DNA of 34,001 bases, taken from assembly GCA_963580245.1 (NCBI GenBank), contig CAUZJO010000036.1, positions 1-34,001 of the forward strand, read 5' to 3'. The notes below the pieces were generated by a model. The model was not told the DNA's origin. It worked only from the letters and a program-made list of their open reading frames with translations, and searched no databases. A program made the position numbers and the translations under genes. Numbering within the stretch: position 1 is the stretch's first letter; every line of letters begins with the position of its first letter. This document shows positions 25,209 through 34,001 of the stretch, in pieces. The DNA comes from CAUZJO01 sp963580245. GTDB taxonomy: Bacteria; Sumerlaeota; Sumerlaeia; MVZB01.

Positions 25209-25868
25209 GGCTTGATCACCAACTTCGGCTCATCACTCACCCGGCTGGGCTGTGAGGTTAACTCCACTGTCCCCGTATGGACGCGTCTTGCTTCCGCTGA
25301 GGAACAAGCTTCAATCGTCACCCGATCGGTGAGTGGTGCGCCCCCTCCCAATCAGTCCCAATCTAGAACGGGGATTGTACCATAATCCCGATCAGACCGG
25401 AGCCTGATGCGTGTAGGGGTTTCCCCTCTTTTCGTGTGGGGATTTTCCCTACACGGTCAAGGGGCGGCGGCAAGGAAGGGAGCCCGGCAAATCGGAGCCA
25501 TCGGTCTCGCCGGCTTGCGGGAGGTTCTTCACGGTCTCTGGGGCTCCATCGTATTTTTTGTTCGACAGATTGCTCACCTCGAATATAATGATCCCCCAGG
25601 GTTGCCCGCAGAGTAGGAAGCAGTCGGGTTGGCTTGCTAGACCGTCAGCAGGGGGTGGGCCGGCGCGCCGACCTTCTTGACGCCGATCAGCCTTTCGTAT
25701 CATTCTGGATGGGGGCGTGGCGGGCATCAGCCGCCGGCTCCCGGCCGATTCGGGCCGCGGCGGGCGTCGCGGGAAATGAATGAAGCGTCCCCGGATCGAA
25801 AGCTCTAGACGGCCGGTGAACCCGTTCACCGACCCATTACGACCAGGCTTAAAGTTAGAGAACTCCCA
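25209..25868. other. long intergenic region upstream of gltB
   Basis: About 660 bases without a convincing gene, between the divergent response regulator and gltB; the long minus-strand frame that begins in gltB and extends here is a GC-skew shadow. It holds a palindromic element at 25411-25454: GTGTAGGG...CCCTACAC outer arms, with GGGG-TTT-CCCC and GGGG-ATTTT-CCC stems inside. The rest downstream of 25600 is GC-rich and featureless. Confidence 0.6.
25562..25589 (+). promoter_or_regulatory. candidate sigma-70-type promoter for gltBD
   Basis: TCGACA at 25562-25567 (five of six matches to TTGACA) is followed after 16 bases by a perfect TATAAT at 25584-25589. It points toward gltB and would give a leader of roughly 270 bases. 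The match is good for such a GC-rich region, but it rests on sequence alone. Confidence 0.5.
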
Positions 25869-28800
25869 ATGGGATTGGCACGCAAAGGACTCTATGATCC
25901 GGCTTTCGAGCACGACGCCTGCGGCGTGGGGTTTGTCGCGAACCTGAGCGGCGAGGCCACGCACACGATCATCCAGCAGGGGCTCCAGATGCTGCGCAAC
26001 CTGGAGCACCGCGGCGCCTGCGGCTGCGACGCCAAGACCGGCGACGGCGCGGGGATGCTGATGCAGGTTCCCGACCGGTTCCTGCGCAAGGTCTGTGATC
26101 CATTGGGGATCGAATTGCCCGAGCGGGACCATTATGGGATGGGGATGGTCTTCTTGCCGCGCCGGCCCGATGAGGCGCGCTGGTGCGTTGAGGCCTTCGA
26201 GCGCATCATCGAGGAGGAGGGGCAGCGCGTCTTGGGTTGGCGCGAGGCGCCGACCGACAACTCGCAAATCGGCAAGGTGGCGCGCTCCAACGAGCCGGTC
26301 ATTCGCCAGGTCTTCATCGCTCGCAACCCAGAGTTGGCCGACGTCACCGACTTTGAGCGCATGCTCTTTATCATCCGTAAACGGATCGGCAACGCGGTCG
26401 ACCAGTCCCGGATCGAGCAGAAGTCTTATTTCCACGTGTGCAGCCTGTCGACGTCGCGACTCGTCTACAAGGGCCTGTTGTTGGCCGATCAGCTCCCTCG
26501 CTATTACCCCGACCTGATGGACCCCGACATGGTGAGCGCCCTGGCGCTGATTCATCAGCGCTATTCGACCAATACGTTCCCAACCTGGCCGCTGGCCCAG
26601 CCCTTCCGCTACCTGGCGCACAATGGAGAGATCAACACGTTGCGAGGCAACCTGAACTGGCTGCGCGCGCGGCAAATCCTGTTCAAGACCGACCTGATCC
26701 CCGACGTCGAGCGCATTTTCCCCATCATCGTGGACGGCCAGAGCGATTCGGCGTGTATCGACAACGCGTTGGAGTTGCTCTTTCAGACCGGTCGTTCGCT
26801 CCCGCAGTGCGTCTCGATGCTCATCCCCGAGGCGTGGCAGAACCACGAATCGATGAGCCGCGAGAAGAAGGACTATTACGAGTACAACTCCTCGATCATG
26901 GAGCCCTGGGACGGCCCCGCCTCCATCGCGTTTACCAACGGGCGGGTGATCGGCGCGGTGCTCGACCGCAACGGCCTGCGCCCCTCGCGCTATTGGGTCA
27001 CCCATGACGGATTGGTCGTGATGGCCTCCGAAGCCGGGGTGCTCGATATCCCGCAGGACCAGGTTAAGCTGAAAGGTCGCTTGCAGCCGGGCCGCATGTT
27101 CCTGTGCGATTTGGAAGAACACCGGATCGTCGCCGACGAAGAGATCAAACACACCCTGGCGACGCGCAAGCCCTACGGCCAGTGGCTCCGCGAGAACCTC
27201 GTTCACCTCGACGACCTTCCGCAGCCGGATGGGTGTCACGAGGACCCGCCGGACGCGCTGATCGATCTGCAGCAGGCCTTCGGCTACACGCTTGAAGACC
27301 TGCGCTGGTTGTTGACCCCGATGGCCGGCAACGGCAAGGAACCGCTCGGTTCAATGGGCAACGACGCGGCGCTGGCCGTCCTCTCCGACAAACCGCGACT
27401 CCTGTTCGATTACTTCAAGCAACTGTTCGCCCAGGTGACCAACCCGCCGCTGGACGCGATCCGCGAGGAATTGGTGACCTCGTTGGTGACCACCTTGGGC
27501 AGCGAGGGGAACTTGTTCGATGAATCGCCCGAGCAATGCCACCAGGTCCGGCTCGATCAGCCGATCCTGACCAACGAGGGCCTGGAGAAGCTGCGTCAGA
27601 TCAGGAACGGCAAGCTGCGCAGCGAGACGGTCCCGATCCTGTTCAGGCGCGAGGATGGGCCCGGCGGCTTGCGACCGGCGCTCGACGAGTTGTGCCAGGA
27701 GGCTTCGCGCGCGGTCGCGGAGGGTTACACGATCCTGATCCTGACGGACCGGGGCGTGGCCCGCGATCACGTGGCGATCCCCAGCCTCTTGGCCGTCGCG
27801 GCGGTGCATCACCACCTTGTCCGTGAAGGCACGCGGACCAAGGTCGGGCTTGCCCTGGAGTCGGGTGAACCGCGCGAGGTCATGCATTTTGCTCTACTGA
27901 GCGGATACGGCTGCGGGGCGATCAACCCCTACCTGGCGATGGCCACCGTCGAGCAGTTGCGCCGCGAGGGCCAACTCGGCGACGTGAGCGCCGAGCAAGC
28001 CCAAGAGAAATACATCAAGGCCGTCAACGCGGGGGTCCTCAAGGTGATGTCGAAGATGGGGATCTCGACGTTGCAGAGCTATCGCGGGGCGCAGATCTTC
28101 GAGGCGGTCGGACTCAACTACCAGGTCATTGAACAGTATTTCACGTGGACCCCCTCGCGCATCCAGGGCATCGGACTCACTACGATCGCCGAGGAGGCAC
28201 TGTTACGCCATGGCCGGGCCTACCCCGACCGCCACGCGCCGACTTACCTGCGGCTCGACGTTGGTGGCCAGTATCAGTGGCGGCGCGGCGGCGAGCGTCA
28301 CATGATCAATCCCTTCACGGTCAGCCAACTCCAGGAAGCGACCCAATCCAACAAGGCCGAGACGTTCGAGGAATTCAGCCGGCTGGTCAACGGGGACAAC
28401 CGAGCGCGCTGCACGTTGCGCGGGCTGCTCGAGTTTCGCGAGGGCTTGCGGCCGGCCGTGCCAATCGATGAGGTCGAGCCGGCCAAGGAGATCGTCAAAC
28501 GGTTCAAGACGGGGGCCATGTCGCTCGGATCAATCAGCCGCGAGGCGCACGAGACGCTCGCCATCGCGATGAACCGCATCGGCGGCAAGAGCAACACCGG
28601 GGAGGGGGGCGAGGACCCCGTCCGGTTCAAGCCCGACCCCAACGGCGACCGGCGCAACAGCGCCATCAAGCAGGTCGCCTCGGGCCGGTTCGGCGTGACG
28701 ATCAATTACCTGGTCAATGCCCAGGAGCTCCAGATCAAGATGGCCCAGGGCGCCAAGCCCGGCGAAGGCGGTCAGATCGCCGGCAACAAGGTGGACGACT

Positions 28801-30404
28801 ACATCGGGAGCATTCGCTACTCGACGCCGGGCGTGGGTCTGATCTCGCCGCCGCCGCACCATGATATTTACTCGATCGAGGACCTGGCGCAGTTGGTCCA
28901 TGACCTGAAGAACTCGAACCCGCGGGCGCGGATCAACGTCAAGCTGGTCGCCGAGGTGGGCGTGGGGACGGTCGCGGCGGGTGTCTCGAAGGGCAAGGCC
29001 GACGTGGTGTTGATCAGCGGGCACGACGGCGGGACGGGCAACTCGCCGCTGACTTCGATCAAGCACGCCGGGCTGCCCTGGGAGCTGGGCCTGGCCGAGA
29101 CGCACCAGACACTGGTCAAGAACGACCTGCGCAGCCGGATCGTCGTCGAGACCGACGGTCAGCTCAAGACCGGGCGCGACGTGGCGGTCGCGATCCTACT
29201 GGGGGCCGAGGAATTCGGCTTCTCAACCGCCCCGCTGATCACGTTGGGCTGCATCATGATGCGCAAGTGCCACCTGAACACCTGCCCGGTGGGGATCGCG
29301 ACCCAGGATCCCGAGCTGCGCAAGAAATTCACGGGCAAACCCGAACACGTGGTGAACTATTTCTTCTTCGTGGCCGAGGAATTACGCCGCATCATGGCCC
29401 GGCTTGGGTTCCGGAGCGTCAATGAGATGGTCGGCCAATCCGACGCGCTCGAGGTGAGCGAAGCGCTTGATCACTGGAAGACCAGCGGTCTGGACCTAAC
29501 GCCGATCCTGCACAAAGCCGATGCGCCCGACCACCACGGCCTCTATTGCCAGATCCCGCAGGACCACGGGTTGGATAAGGCACTCGATAACGAACTGATC
29601 GAGCGGGCCGAGCCGGCTCTGGAGCGCGGCGAGCGGGTGCGGATCGAGATACCGATCCGCAACATCAACCGCACGGTCGGGACCATGCTCTCGAGCGAGA
29701 TCGCCCGCCGCAGGGGATTGGACCTGCTGCCCGACGACACGATCCACATCAAGTTCACCGGCTCGGCGGGCCAGAGCCTGGCGGCGTTCGGGGCCAAGGG
29801 CCTGACGATCGAGATCGAGGGTGACGCCAACGACTATTTCGGCAAGGGCCTGTCGGGTGCCCGGCTCATCATCCGCCCGCCGCGCGTGGCGACGTTCAAG
29901 GCCGAGGAGAACGTGATTGTCGGGAACGTCTCGTTCTACGGCGCCACCAGCGGCGAGGCCTTCGTGCGCGGGATCGTGGGCGAGCGCTTCTGCGTGCGCA
30001 ACAGCGGCGTGTGGGTCGTCGTCGAGGGCGTGGGTGATCATGCCTGCGAATACATGACCGGTGGCCGGGCGATCATCCTCGGCCCGACCGGCCGGAACTT
30101 TGCCGCCGGGATGTCGGGTGGGACCGCTTACGTACTGGACGAGGACGGCAGCTTTCCCGGCCGGTGCAACATGGAAATGGTGGAGCTGGAGCGGATCGAA
30201 GAGGCCCAGGAAAATGCCGAGATCCACCGGATGATTGAGCGCCATGCGGAGTACACCGACTCGCCGGTCGCGCGGCGCGTCCTCGGGAACTGGGACGCCC
30301 TCAAGCCGCGTTTCGTCAAGGTGATGCCCACCGACTACAAGCGCGTCCTGAAGGAGCGCGAGCAACGGGCGGGCGAGAGTCGGATCGTGGCCGCCGCGAG
30401 ATGA
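25869..30404 (+). CDS. gltB: glutamate synthase, large (alpha) subunit
   Basis: A complete 1511-residue GltB, which moves the amide of glutamine to 2-oxoglutarate to give two glutamates. The class II amidotransferase domain begins at Cys18 (HDACGVGF), so a 17-residue propeptide is cleaved off. It contains NLEHRGACGCDAKTGDG and HNGEINTLRGN. The central and FMN-binding synthase domains follow (GEGGEDPVRFKPDP, QGAKPGEGGQIAG, ISGHDGGTG). The 3Fe-4S cluster is CIMMRKCHLNTCPVG (C-x5-C-x4-C). The C-terminal GXGXG beta-helix ends the protein. It is followed after 159 bases by gltD. The first bases before the ATG have only a weak ribosome site. Confidence 0.98.
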   Translation: MGLARKGLYDPAFEHDACGVGFVANLSGEATHTIIQQGLQMLRNLEHRGACGCDAKTGDGAGMLMQVPDRFLRKVCDPLGIELPERDHYGMGMVFLPRRPDEARWCVEAFERIIEEEGQRVLGWREAPTDNSQIGKVARSNEPVIRQVFIARNPELADVTDFERMLFIIRKRIGNAVDQSRIEQKSYFHVCSLSTSRLVYKGLLLADQLPRYYPDLMDPDMVSALALIHQRYSTNTFPTWPLAQPFRYLAHNGEINTLRGNLNWLRARQILFKTDLIPDVERIFPIIVDGQSDSACIDNALELLFQTGRSLPQCVSMLIPEAWQNHESMSREKKDYYEYNSSIMEPWDGPASIAFTNGRVIGAVLDRNGLRPSRYWVTHDGLVVMASEAGVLDIPQDQVKLKGRLQPGRMFLCDLEEHRIVADEEIKHTLATRKPYGQWLRENLVHLDDLPQPDGCHEDPPDALIDLQQAFGYTLEDLRWLLTPMAGNGKEPLGSMGNDAALAVLSDKPRLLFDYFKQLFAQVTNPPLDAIREELVTSLVTTLGSEGNLFDESPEQCHQVRLDQPILTNEGLEKLRQIRNGKLRSETVPILFRREDGPGGLRPALDELCQEASRAVAEGYTILILTDRGVARDHVAIPSLLAVAAVHHHLVREGTRTKVGLALESGEPREVMHFALLSGYGCGAINPYLAMATVEQLRREGQLGDVSAEQAQEKYIKAVNAGVLKVMSKMGISTLQSYRGAQIFEAVGLNYQVIEQYFTWTPSRIQGIGLTTIAEEALLRHGRAYPDRHAPTYLRLDVGGQYQWRRGGERHMINPFTVSQLQEATQSNKAETFEEFSRLVNGDNRARCTLRGLLEFREGLRPAVPIDEVEPAKEIVKRFKTGAMSLGSISREAHETLAIAMNRIGGKSNTGEGGEDPVRFKPDPNGDRRNSAIKQVASGRFGVTINYLVNAQELQIKMAQGAKPGEGGQIAGNKVDDYIGSIRYSTPGVGLISPPPHHDIYSIEDLAQLVHDLKNSNPRARINVKLVAEVGVGTVAAGVSKGKADVVLISGHDGGTGNSPLTSIKHAGLPWELGLAETHQTLVKNDLRSRIVVETDGQLKTGRDVAVAILLGAEEFGFSTAPLITLGCIMMRKCHLNTCPVGIATQDPELRKKFTGKPEHVVNYFFFVAEELRRIMARLGFRSVNEMVGQSDALEVSEALDHWKTSGLDLTPILHKADAPDHHGLYCQIPQDHGLDKALDNELIERAEPALERGERVRIEIPIRNINRTVGTMLSSEIARRRGLDLLPDDTIHIKFTGSAGQSLAAFGAKGLTIEIEGDANDYFGKGLSGARLIIRPPRVATFKAEENVIVGNVSFYGATSGEAFVRGIVGERFCVRNSGVWVVVEGVGDHACEYMTGGRAIILGPTGRNFAAGMSGGTAYVLDEDGSFPGRCNMEMVELERIEEAQENAEIHRMIERHAEYTDSPVARRVLGNWDALKPRFVKVMPTDYKRVLKEREQRAGESRIVAAAR

Positions 30405-30563
30405 CGCCGGGCCCCGCCCCGCGCGGTCAGTCGCATCGGTGAGATTCTAGTCTCCCCTACAAGCATCAATTATTCGTTTTGCTTGCCCTCGGGGGCTTGG
30501 AGTGGGTTAAATACCTGTGCGCAGGCACGATAGTCCGTGATTCGGGAACTGGGACGAGCAGAA

Positions 30564-32039
30564 ATGGGCGACGTTCGAGGATTCATGAAATACCACCGCG
30601 AGACGGCGGCCGACCGTCCCATCACCAAGCGGGTCAAGGATTGGAAGGAGATCCCGCTCGACCTGACCGCCGACAAACTGAGCGAGCAGGGGGCGCGCTG
30701 CATGGATTGCGGCATCCCGTTTTGCACCACGGGCTGCCCGCTGGGGAACATCATCCCGGATTTCAACGATCTGGTGCATCAGGACCAGTGGCGCGAGGCG
30801 ATCGACCGGCTGCACGCGACCAACAATTTCCCCGAGTTCACCGGCCGCATCTGCCCCGCCCCGTGCGAGTCGGCCTGCGTGCTGGGTATCAACGAGCCGC
30901 CGGTGACGATCAAGCAGATCGAGCGGGCGATCATCGACCGGGCTTGGCGCGAGGGCTGGATCGTCCCGCAGCCGCCCGAACACCGAACGGGGAAGAAAGT
31001 GGCCGTCATCGGCTCGGGACCGGCCGGCCTGGCCGCGGCGCAGCAATTGGCCCGCGTCGGCCACGAGGTGACCGTCTTCGAGCGCGATGACCGCATCGGG
31101 GGCCTGCTGACCTACGGCATCCCCGACTTCAAAATGGAAAAACACTGGGTCGAGCGCCGCGTCACGCAGATGGAGGCCGAGGGGGTCAAGTTTGTTACGA
31201 GTTATTGGGTAGGCCGAGACGTGGCGGGGGCTGAGTTGCGGAGAGAGTTCGACGCCGTGCTCCTGTCGGGCGGCGCGACCCAGGCCCGCGAGCTGCCGAT
31301 CGAGGGGCGCGACCTCGAGGGCGTCCATCTGGCGATGAAGTTCCTGACGCAGCAGAATAAAGTCAACGCCGGCGACACGATAGACCCCGCCGAGCGGCTC
31401 CTGGCCACGGGGAAGCACGTGATCGTCATGGGCGGGGGCGACACCGGGTCGGACTGCGTGGGGACTTCGGCGCGTCAGGGGGCCAAATCGATCACGCAGA
31501 TCGAGCTGATGCCGCAGCCGCCTGAAGGGCGCACCGAGCAATATCCCTGGCCCTATTATCCGATGGTCCTGCGCACCTCGACCTCGCAGGAGGAAGGCTG
31601 CAATCGCAAGTGGAGCATCTTGACCAAACGCTTTACGGGCGATGAGAACGGCGGGGTCAAGAAGTTACAATGCGTCATGCTCGAATGGGCCTCGGACGAC
31701 GGCCGGCGCATGCAGATGCGCGAAGTGCCGGGGAGTGAATTCGAGCTCGACGCCGAGTTGGTCCTGCTGTGCATGGGTTTTGTCGGACCGGAGAAGGAAG
31801 GCCTTCTCGAACAGCTCGGCGTGGAGCTGGACAAGCGCGGCAACGTCACGGCCGACGAGAACTACATGACGTCGGTCGAGGGCGTCTTCGCCGCCGGCGA
31901 CCTGCGGCGCGGGCAGTCGCTGGTCGTGTGGGCGCTGGCCGAGGGGCGCGAGGCCGCGCGCGGCGTCGATCTCCACCTCATGGGCCACAGCGACCTGCCG
32001 AGCCTGGAAACCCGCGTCGAGAGCCTGCCGCGACGCTGA
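30564..32039 (+). CDS. gltD: glutamate synthase, small (beta) subunit
   Basis: A 491-residue GltD that takes electrons from NAD(P)H through FAD and passes them via Fe-S clusters to GltB. The ATG at 30564 (MGDVRGFMKYHRE) is preferred over the upstream GTG at 30537 because MGxxxGFMxY is the family's usual opening. The N-terminal Fe-S ligands are CMDCGIPFCTTGCPLGN and CPAPCESAC. The FAD site is VAVIGSGPAGLAAA and the NAD(P) site includes MGGGDTGSDC. The C-terminal FAD contact is GVFAAGDLRRGQSLVVWA. It is co-oriented with gltB and almost certainly in the same transcript. Confidence 0.97.
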   Translation: MGDVRGFMKYHRETAADRPITKRVKDWKEIPLDLTADKLSEQGARCMDCGIPFCTTGCPLGNIIPDFNDLVHQDQWREAIDRLHATNNFPEFTGRICPAPCESACVLGINEPPVTIKQIERAIIDRAWREGWIVPQPPEHRTGKKVAVIGSGPAGLAAAQQLARVGHEVTVFERDDRIGGLLTYGIPDFKMEKHWVERRVTQMEAEGVKFVTSYWVGRDVAGAELRREFDAVLLSGGATQARELPIEGRDLEGVHLAMKFLTQQNKVNAGDTIDPAERLLATGKHVIVMGGGDTGSDCVGTSARQGAKSITQIELMPQPPEGRTEQYPWPYYPMVLRTSTSQEEGCNRKWSILTKRFTGDENGGVKKLQCVMLEWASDDGRRMQMREVPGSEFELDAELVLLCMGFVGPEKEGLLEQLGVELDKRGNVTADENYMTSVEGVFAAGDLRRGQSLVVWALAEGREAARGVDLHLMGHSDLPSLETRVESLPRR

Positions 32040-32194
32040 TCCGAGCCGCCGGCGCGCTCTGGGTGTTTCAATGTCTTTCCAACCCCAGACACCCTCTGTA
32101 ATCACTCAAGCCTTCACTCATCTCTTTACATTCATCATCGGTGCGCATCGTGCGTCGATTCAATATTCGATTGTTCGTTCATAGGAGGACGATC

Positions 32195-33415
32195 ATGAAT
32201 GGTTTATGGCTGGGAACGAAAAGGCCCGCGCCTTGGGGACTGGCGGTGGCGGCACTGATCATCGGCGGATGGTCGGTCATCCTACACGCCGAACCGAGCG
32301 TGGGCGCGGACTCAAACGGCATCGTGATGTCTAATGAGAATGTGGATCGAGCCGCCGGTGATCAAGAAGACCTCCCAAGACAGGGGCGCTTGATTGGACT
32401 TTCATCGGTCTGGAGGGCACATTGGTCATAAGTCTCGATCAAGTGGGCCGCGTGTTATTCGCCGGAACAGAGGATGGCATCTTCCATAAAGATTTGACAT
32501 CAGATGCGGACTGGACACGACTGGGTCTTGCAGGAATAAGGGTCTCCGACATTTATATAGACCCGATCACATCCGATACGATTTATTGTGCCATTGATAT
32601 TCGCGATTTCCCTGACGACCTTCCGACAGTCTCCGTGTACAAAACAACCGACGGGGGAACAACATGGAACTCCGCCGATAGTGGTCTACCCACGGAGAGA
32701 ATCAATACAATCGAGGGAAGACCGGATAATCCACGGGTCCTCTATGCCACCGTTGATGTTGATTCATCATCGACAAGCACCCCCCCTCTTTCGTTCCGAG
32801 GACGGCGGTGCCTCGTGGACCGCCATACCCGGTCTGACGGGCCATCTTACCACGGCTACCATCTCCCAAAGCGATCCAACCGTGCTCTATGCAAACGGTA
32901 ATCCTGGTCGTGAACGTTTCTCTATTTTAAAGTCAGAGGACGGCGGCCAGACCTGGGGGACGATCTTGGAGGGTGGCCACGACTGGGAAGGGTCGATTTC
33001 GCGGGCTTTGGCCATTCATCTAACTGATCCTGACGTCGTGCACGTGGGGGTCGGCAAGGACATGTATGACACCCGTGATGGCGGGAGCACCTTCAATAAG
33101 CAAAGACTCATATACGCATCCGTTCATAATTCGCTTAACGCAATCTGTATCGATTCAAACCATCCCGACATGATCTATGCGGCGGGACATGATGATAGCT
33201 TATCCATAATATTTCAAAGCCGTAATGCGGGCATTACCTGGATGGAAACTCTGGGCCCAGACGATGGGAGGGCGATCGTGTCCTCAATGCTATTGGATCG
33301 GATTGATGGGAGAACGCTCTTTGTTGGCACGGGCAAGGGTGTGTTCAAGGCCGAACTACCCGAGTCGCGTAATTCTGTTGATCCGCGCGTATGGACTTCT
33401 TTTGGCAATGATTAA
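32195..33415 (+). CDS. secreted VPS10/BNR-type beta-propeller protein, with two frameshifts
   Basis: AGGAGG at 32183-32188 serves the ATG at 32195. Frame one gives a signal peptide (GLAVAALIIGGWSVILHAEP). A missing G in the GGGG run near 32382-32385 shifts to frame two: ALDWTFIGLEGTLVISLDQV, VLFAGTEDGIF and VYKTTDGGTTWNSADSGLP. An extra C in the seven-C run at 32780-32786 shifts again: LFRSEDGGASWTAIPGLTGH, ILKSEDGGQTWGTILEGG and VGTGKGVFKAELPES. The repeated S/T-x-DGG-x-TW Asp-box motifs mark a sialidase/VPS10-like propeller. Repaired length is about 406 residues, a full single propeller. Function is unknown; such proteins are commonly extracellular in these phyla. Confidence 0.8.
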
Positions 33416-33610
33416 GGAACCGTAATGCACCGAAATATAGAAATGTCATGTACGGGATCCACTTAGAAAAGTTGGGCAAGAGATTGGCTCGCCATTGTTA
33501 TTGACCAGGATTTTATAATCTGTAACGATTTGAGGAGAATTCACAAGGCGGTGAGGAATGCGGGGCTGGATATCGATCACGCTAACGAGTCGATCCTGAA
33601 AAAGCCCTGC
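33416..33610. other. gap before the IS remnant, with an unexplained short frame
   Basis: A plus-strand frame from about 33466 to 33633, lacking a usual start, reads KSWARDWLAIVIDQDF then IICNDLRRIHKAVRNAGL and IDHANESILKK. It looks protein-like but I do not recognise it. It may be a gene fragment interrupted by the IS5-like element, whose end must lie within or near 33590-33640. Confidence 0.3.
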
Positions 33611-34001
33611 TCAAGCAGCCCAGCCGATCAGAGCTGAACTCGGGTGAACCAGAGGCATCCGTTTTCGACTTGTGATTTGCGCCAGACGCAGCAAAAAATA
33701 ATGCAAAACCGCCGCGTGGGCCAGCAGTTTCCTGAAATTCATACCCGCCGCGCTCCCGATTGCATTGAACGCGTCGCCCTCGGCGTCCCACAGCCGGCAG
33801 CGATTCATGCGGTGTTCTTGTTTGAGATGCCCGATGCCCGGTTCGATCGCCGCTCGTCGTTTCATCCAGCGCCACAGCCGCGTGCTGCGGCCCGGCCCGG
33901 CGCGCCGTTGTCGTCGCAGTAGAGCGCGCCGAAAGTCTCCTCCAATCGCGCCCAATCCACGCGCCGGGCCAGTTTAACCATCGCGTGATTCTCATCCACG
34001 A
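33611..34001 (-). pseudogene. IS5-like transposase, internally deleted and cut by the window edge
   Basis: From the window end the minus strand reads VDENHAMVKLARRVDWARLE then ETFGALYCDDNGAPGR, the N-terminal part of an IS5-family transposase. Within about 15 residues, and one base out of frame, it passes into RWMKRRAAIEPGIGHLKQEH then MNRCRLWDAEGDAFNAIG and MNFRKLLAHAAVLHYFLLRL, the C-terminal end. The long middle with the first catalytic Asp residues and most of the DDE domain is gone. The join lies around 33885-33910, within GCCGGGCCGGGCC. Only about 130 of an expected 330-450 residues remain, so the element cannot move itself. The first residues lie beyond the window. Confidence 0.82.

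Noticed and set aside
25449..27239. 596-codon minus-strand open frame across gltB and its upstream region
   Set aside because: It mirrors the codon pattern of gltB on the opposite strand; the peptide is rich in Arg, His, Asp and Gln with no domain, and gltB is unquestionably the coding strand.

Overview
The window is a GC-rich bacterial chromosome segment, most likely from an environmental genome of the Planctomycetota or a neighbouring candidate phylum (Sumerlaeota or Hydrogenedentota are alternatives). This placement is inference. It rests on the style of the pseudopilin, the aldehyde dehydrogenase plus iron alcohol dehydrogenase pair, the DUF3311/symporter pair, secreted discoidin and VPS10-like proteins, and abundant intergenic repeats. 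No tRNA, rRNA or CRISPR array was seen.

Layout. 0.2-2.7 kb: a MoxR AAA+ ATPase facing a flagellin gene, with a textbook terminator between them. 3.2-4.9 kb: a MOSC-domain protein, then a patch of decay holding a three-hairpin repeat, the C-terminal remnant of an IS200-like (RAYT-type) transposase and a broken short-chain dehydrogenase. 4.9-10.8 kb: a tightly packed set of DUF3311 protein, sodium:solute symporter and PaaK/LuxE-like adenylating enzyme, then an aldehyde dehydrogenase-fold protein lacking the usual catalytic Glu and an iron-containing alcohol dehydrogenase. These genes look like an uptake, activation and two-step reduction route (or its reverse) for an unknown carboxylate. 10.9-16.5 kb: a GIY-YIG/DUF4357 protein, an FMN reductase, type III pantothenate kinase (coaX), two secreted proteins and epoxyqueuosine reductase (queG). 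16.5-18.0 kb: an AT-rich, decayed HNH endonuclease gene. 18.0-25.2 kb: a pseudopilin, two large GT-C-type membrane proteins separated by an inverted pair of hairpin repeats, a secreted protein and an orphan response regulator. 25.9-32.0 kb: the gltB-gltD glutamate synthase pair. 32.2-34.0 kb: a secreted beta-propeller protein and an internally deleted IS5-like transposase at the window edge.

Two themes go beyond routine annotation. First, three copies of a three-stem, REP-like element are present; one lies next to the transposase remnant and two form an inverted pair with compensatory stem changes. Second, several otherwise good genes carry exactly one frameshift, mostly in G/C runs, which suggests residual indel errors in the assembly. 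The HNH, dehydrogenase and transposase loci carry further lesions and look truly degraded.
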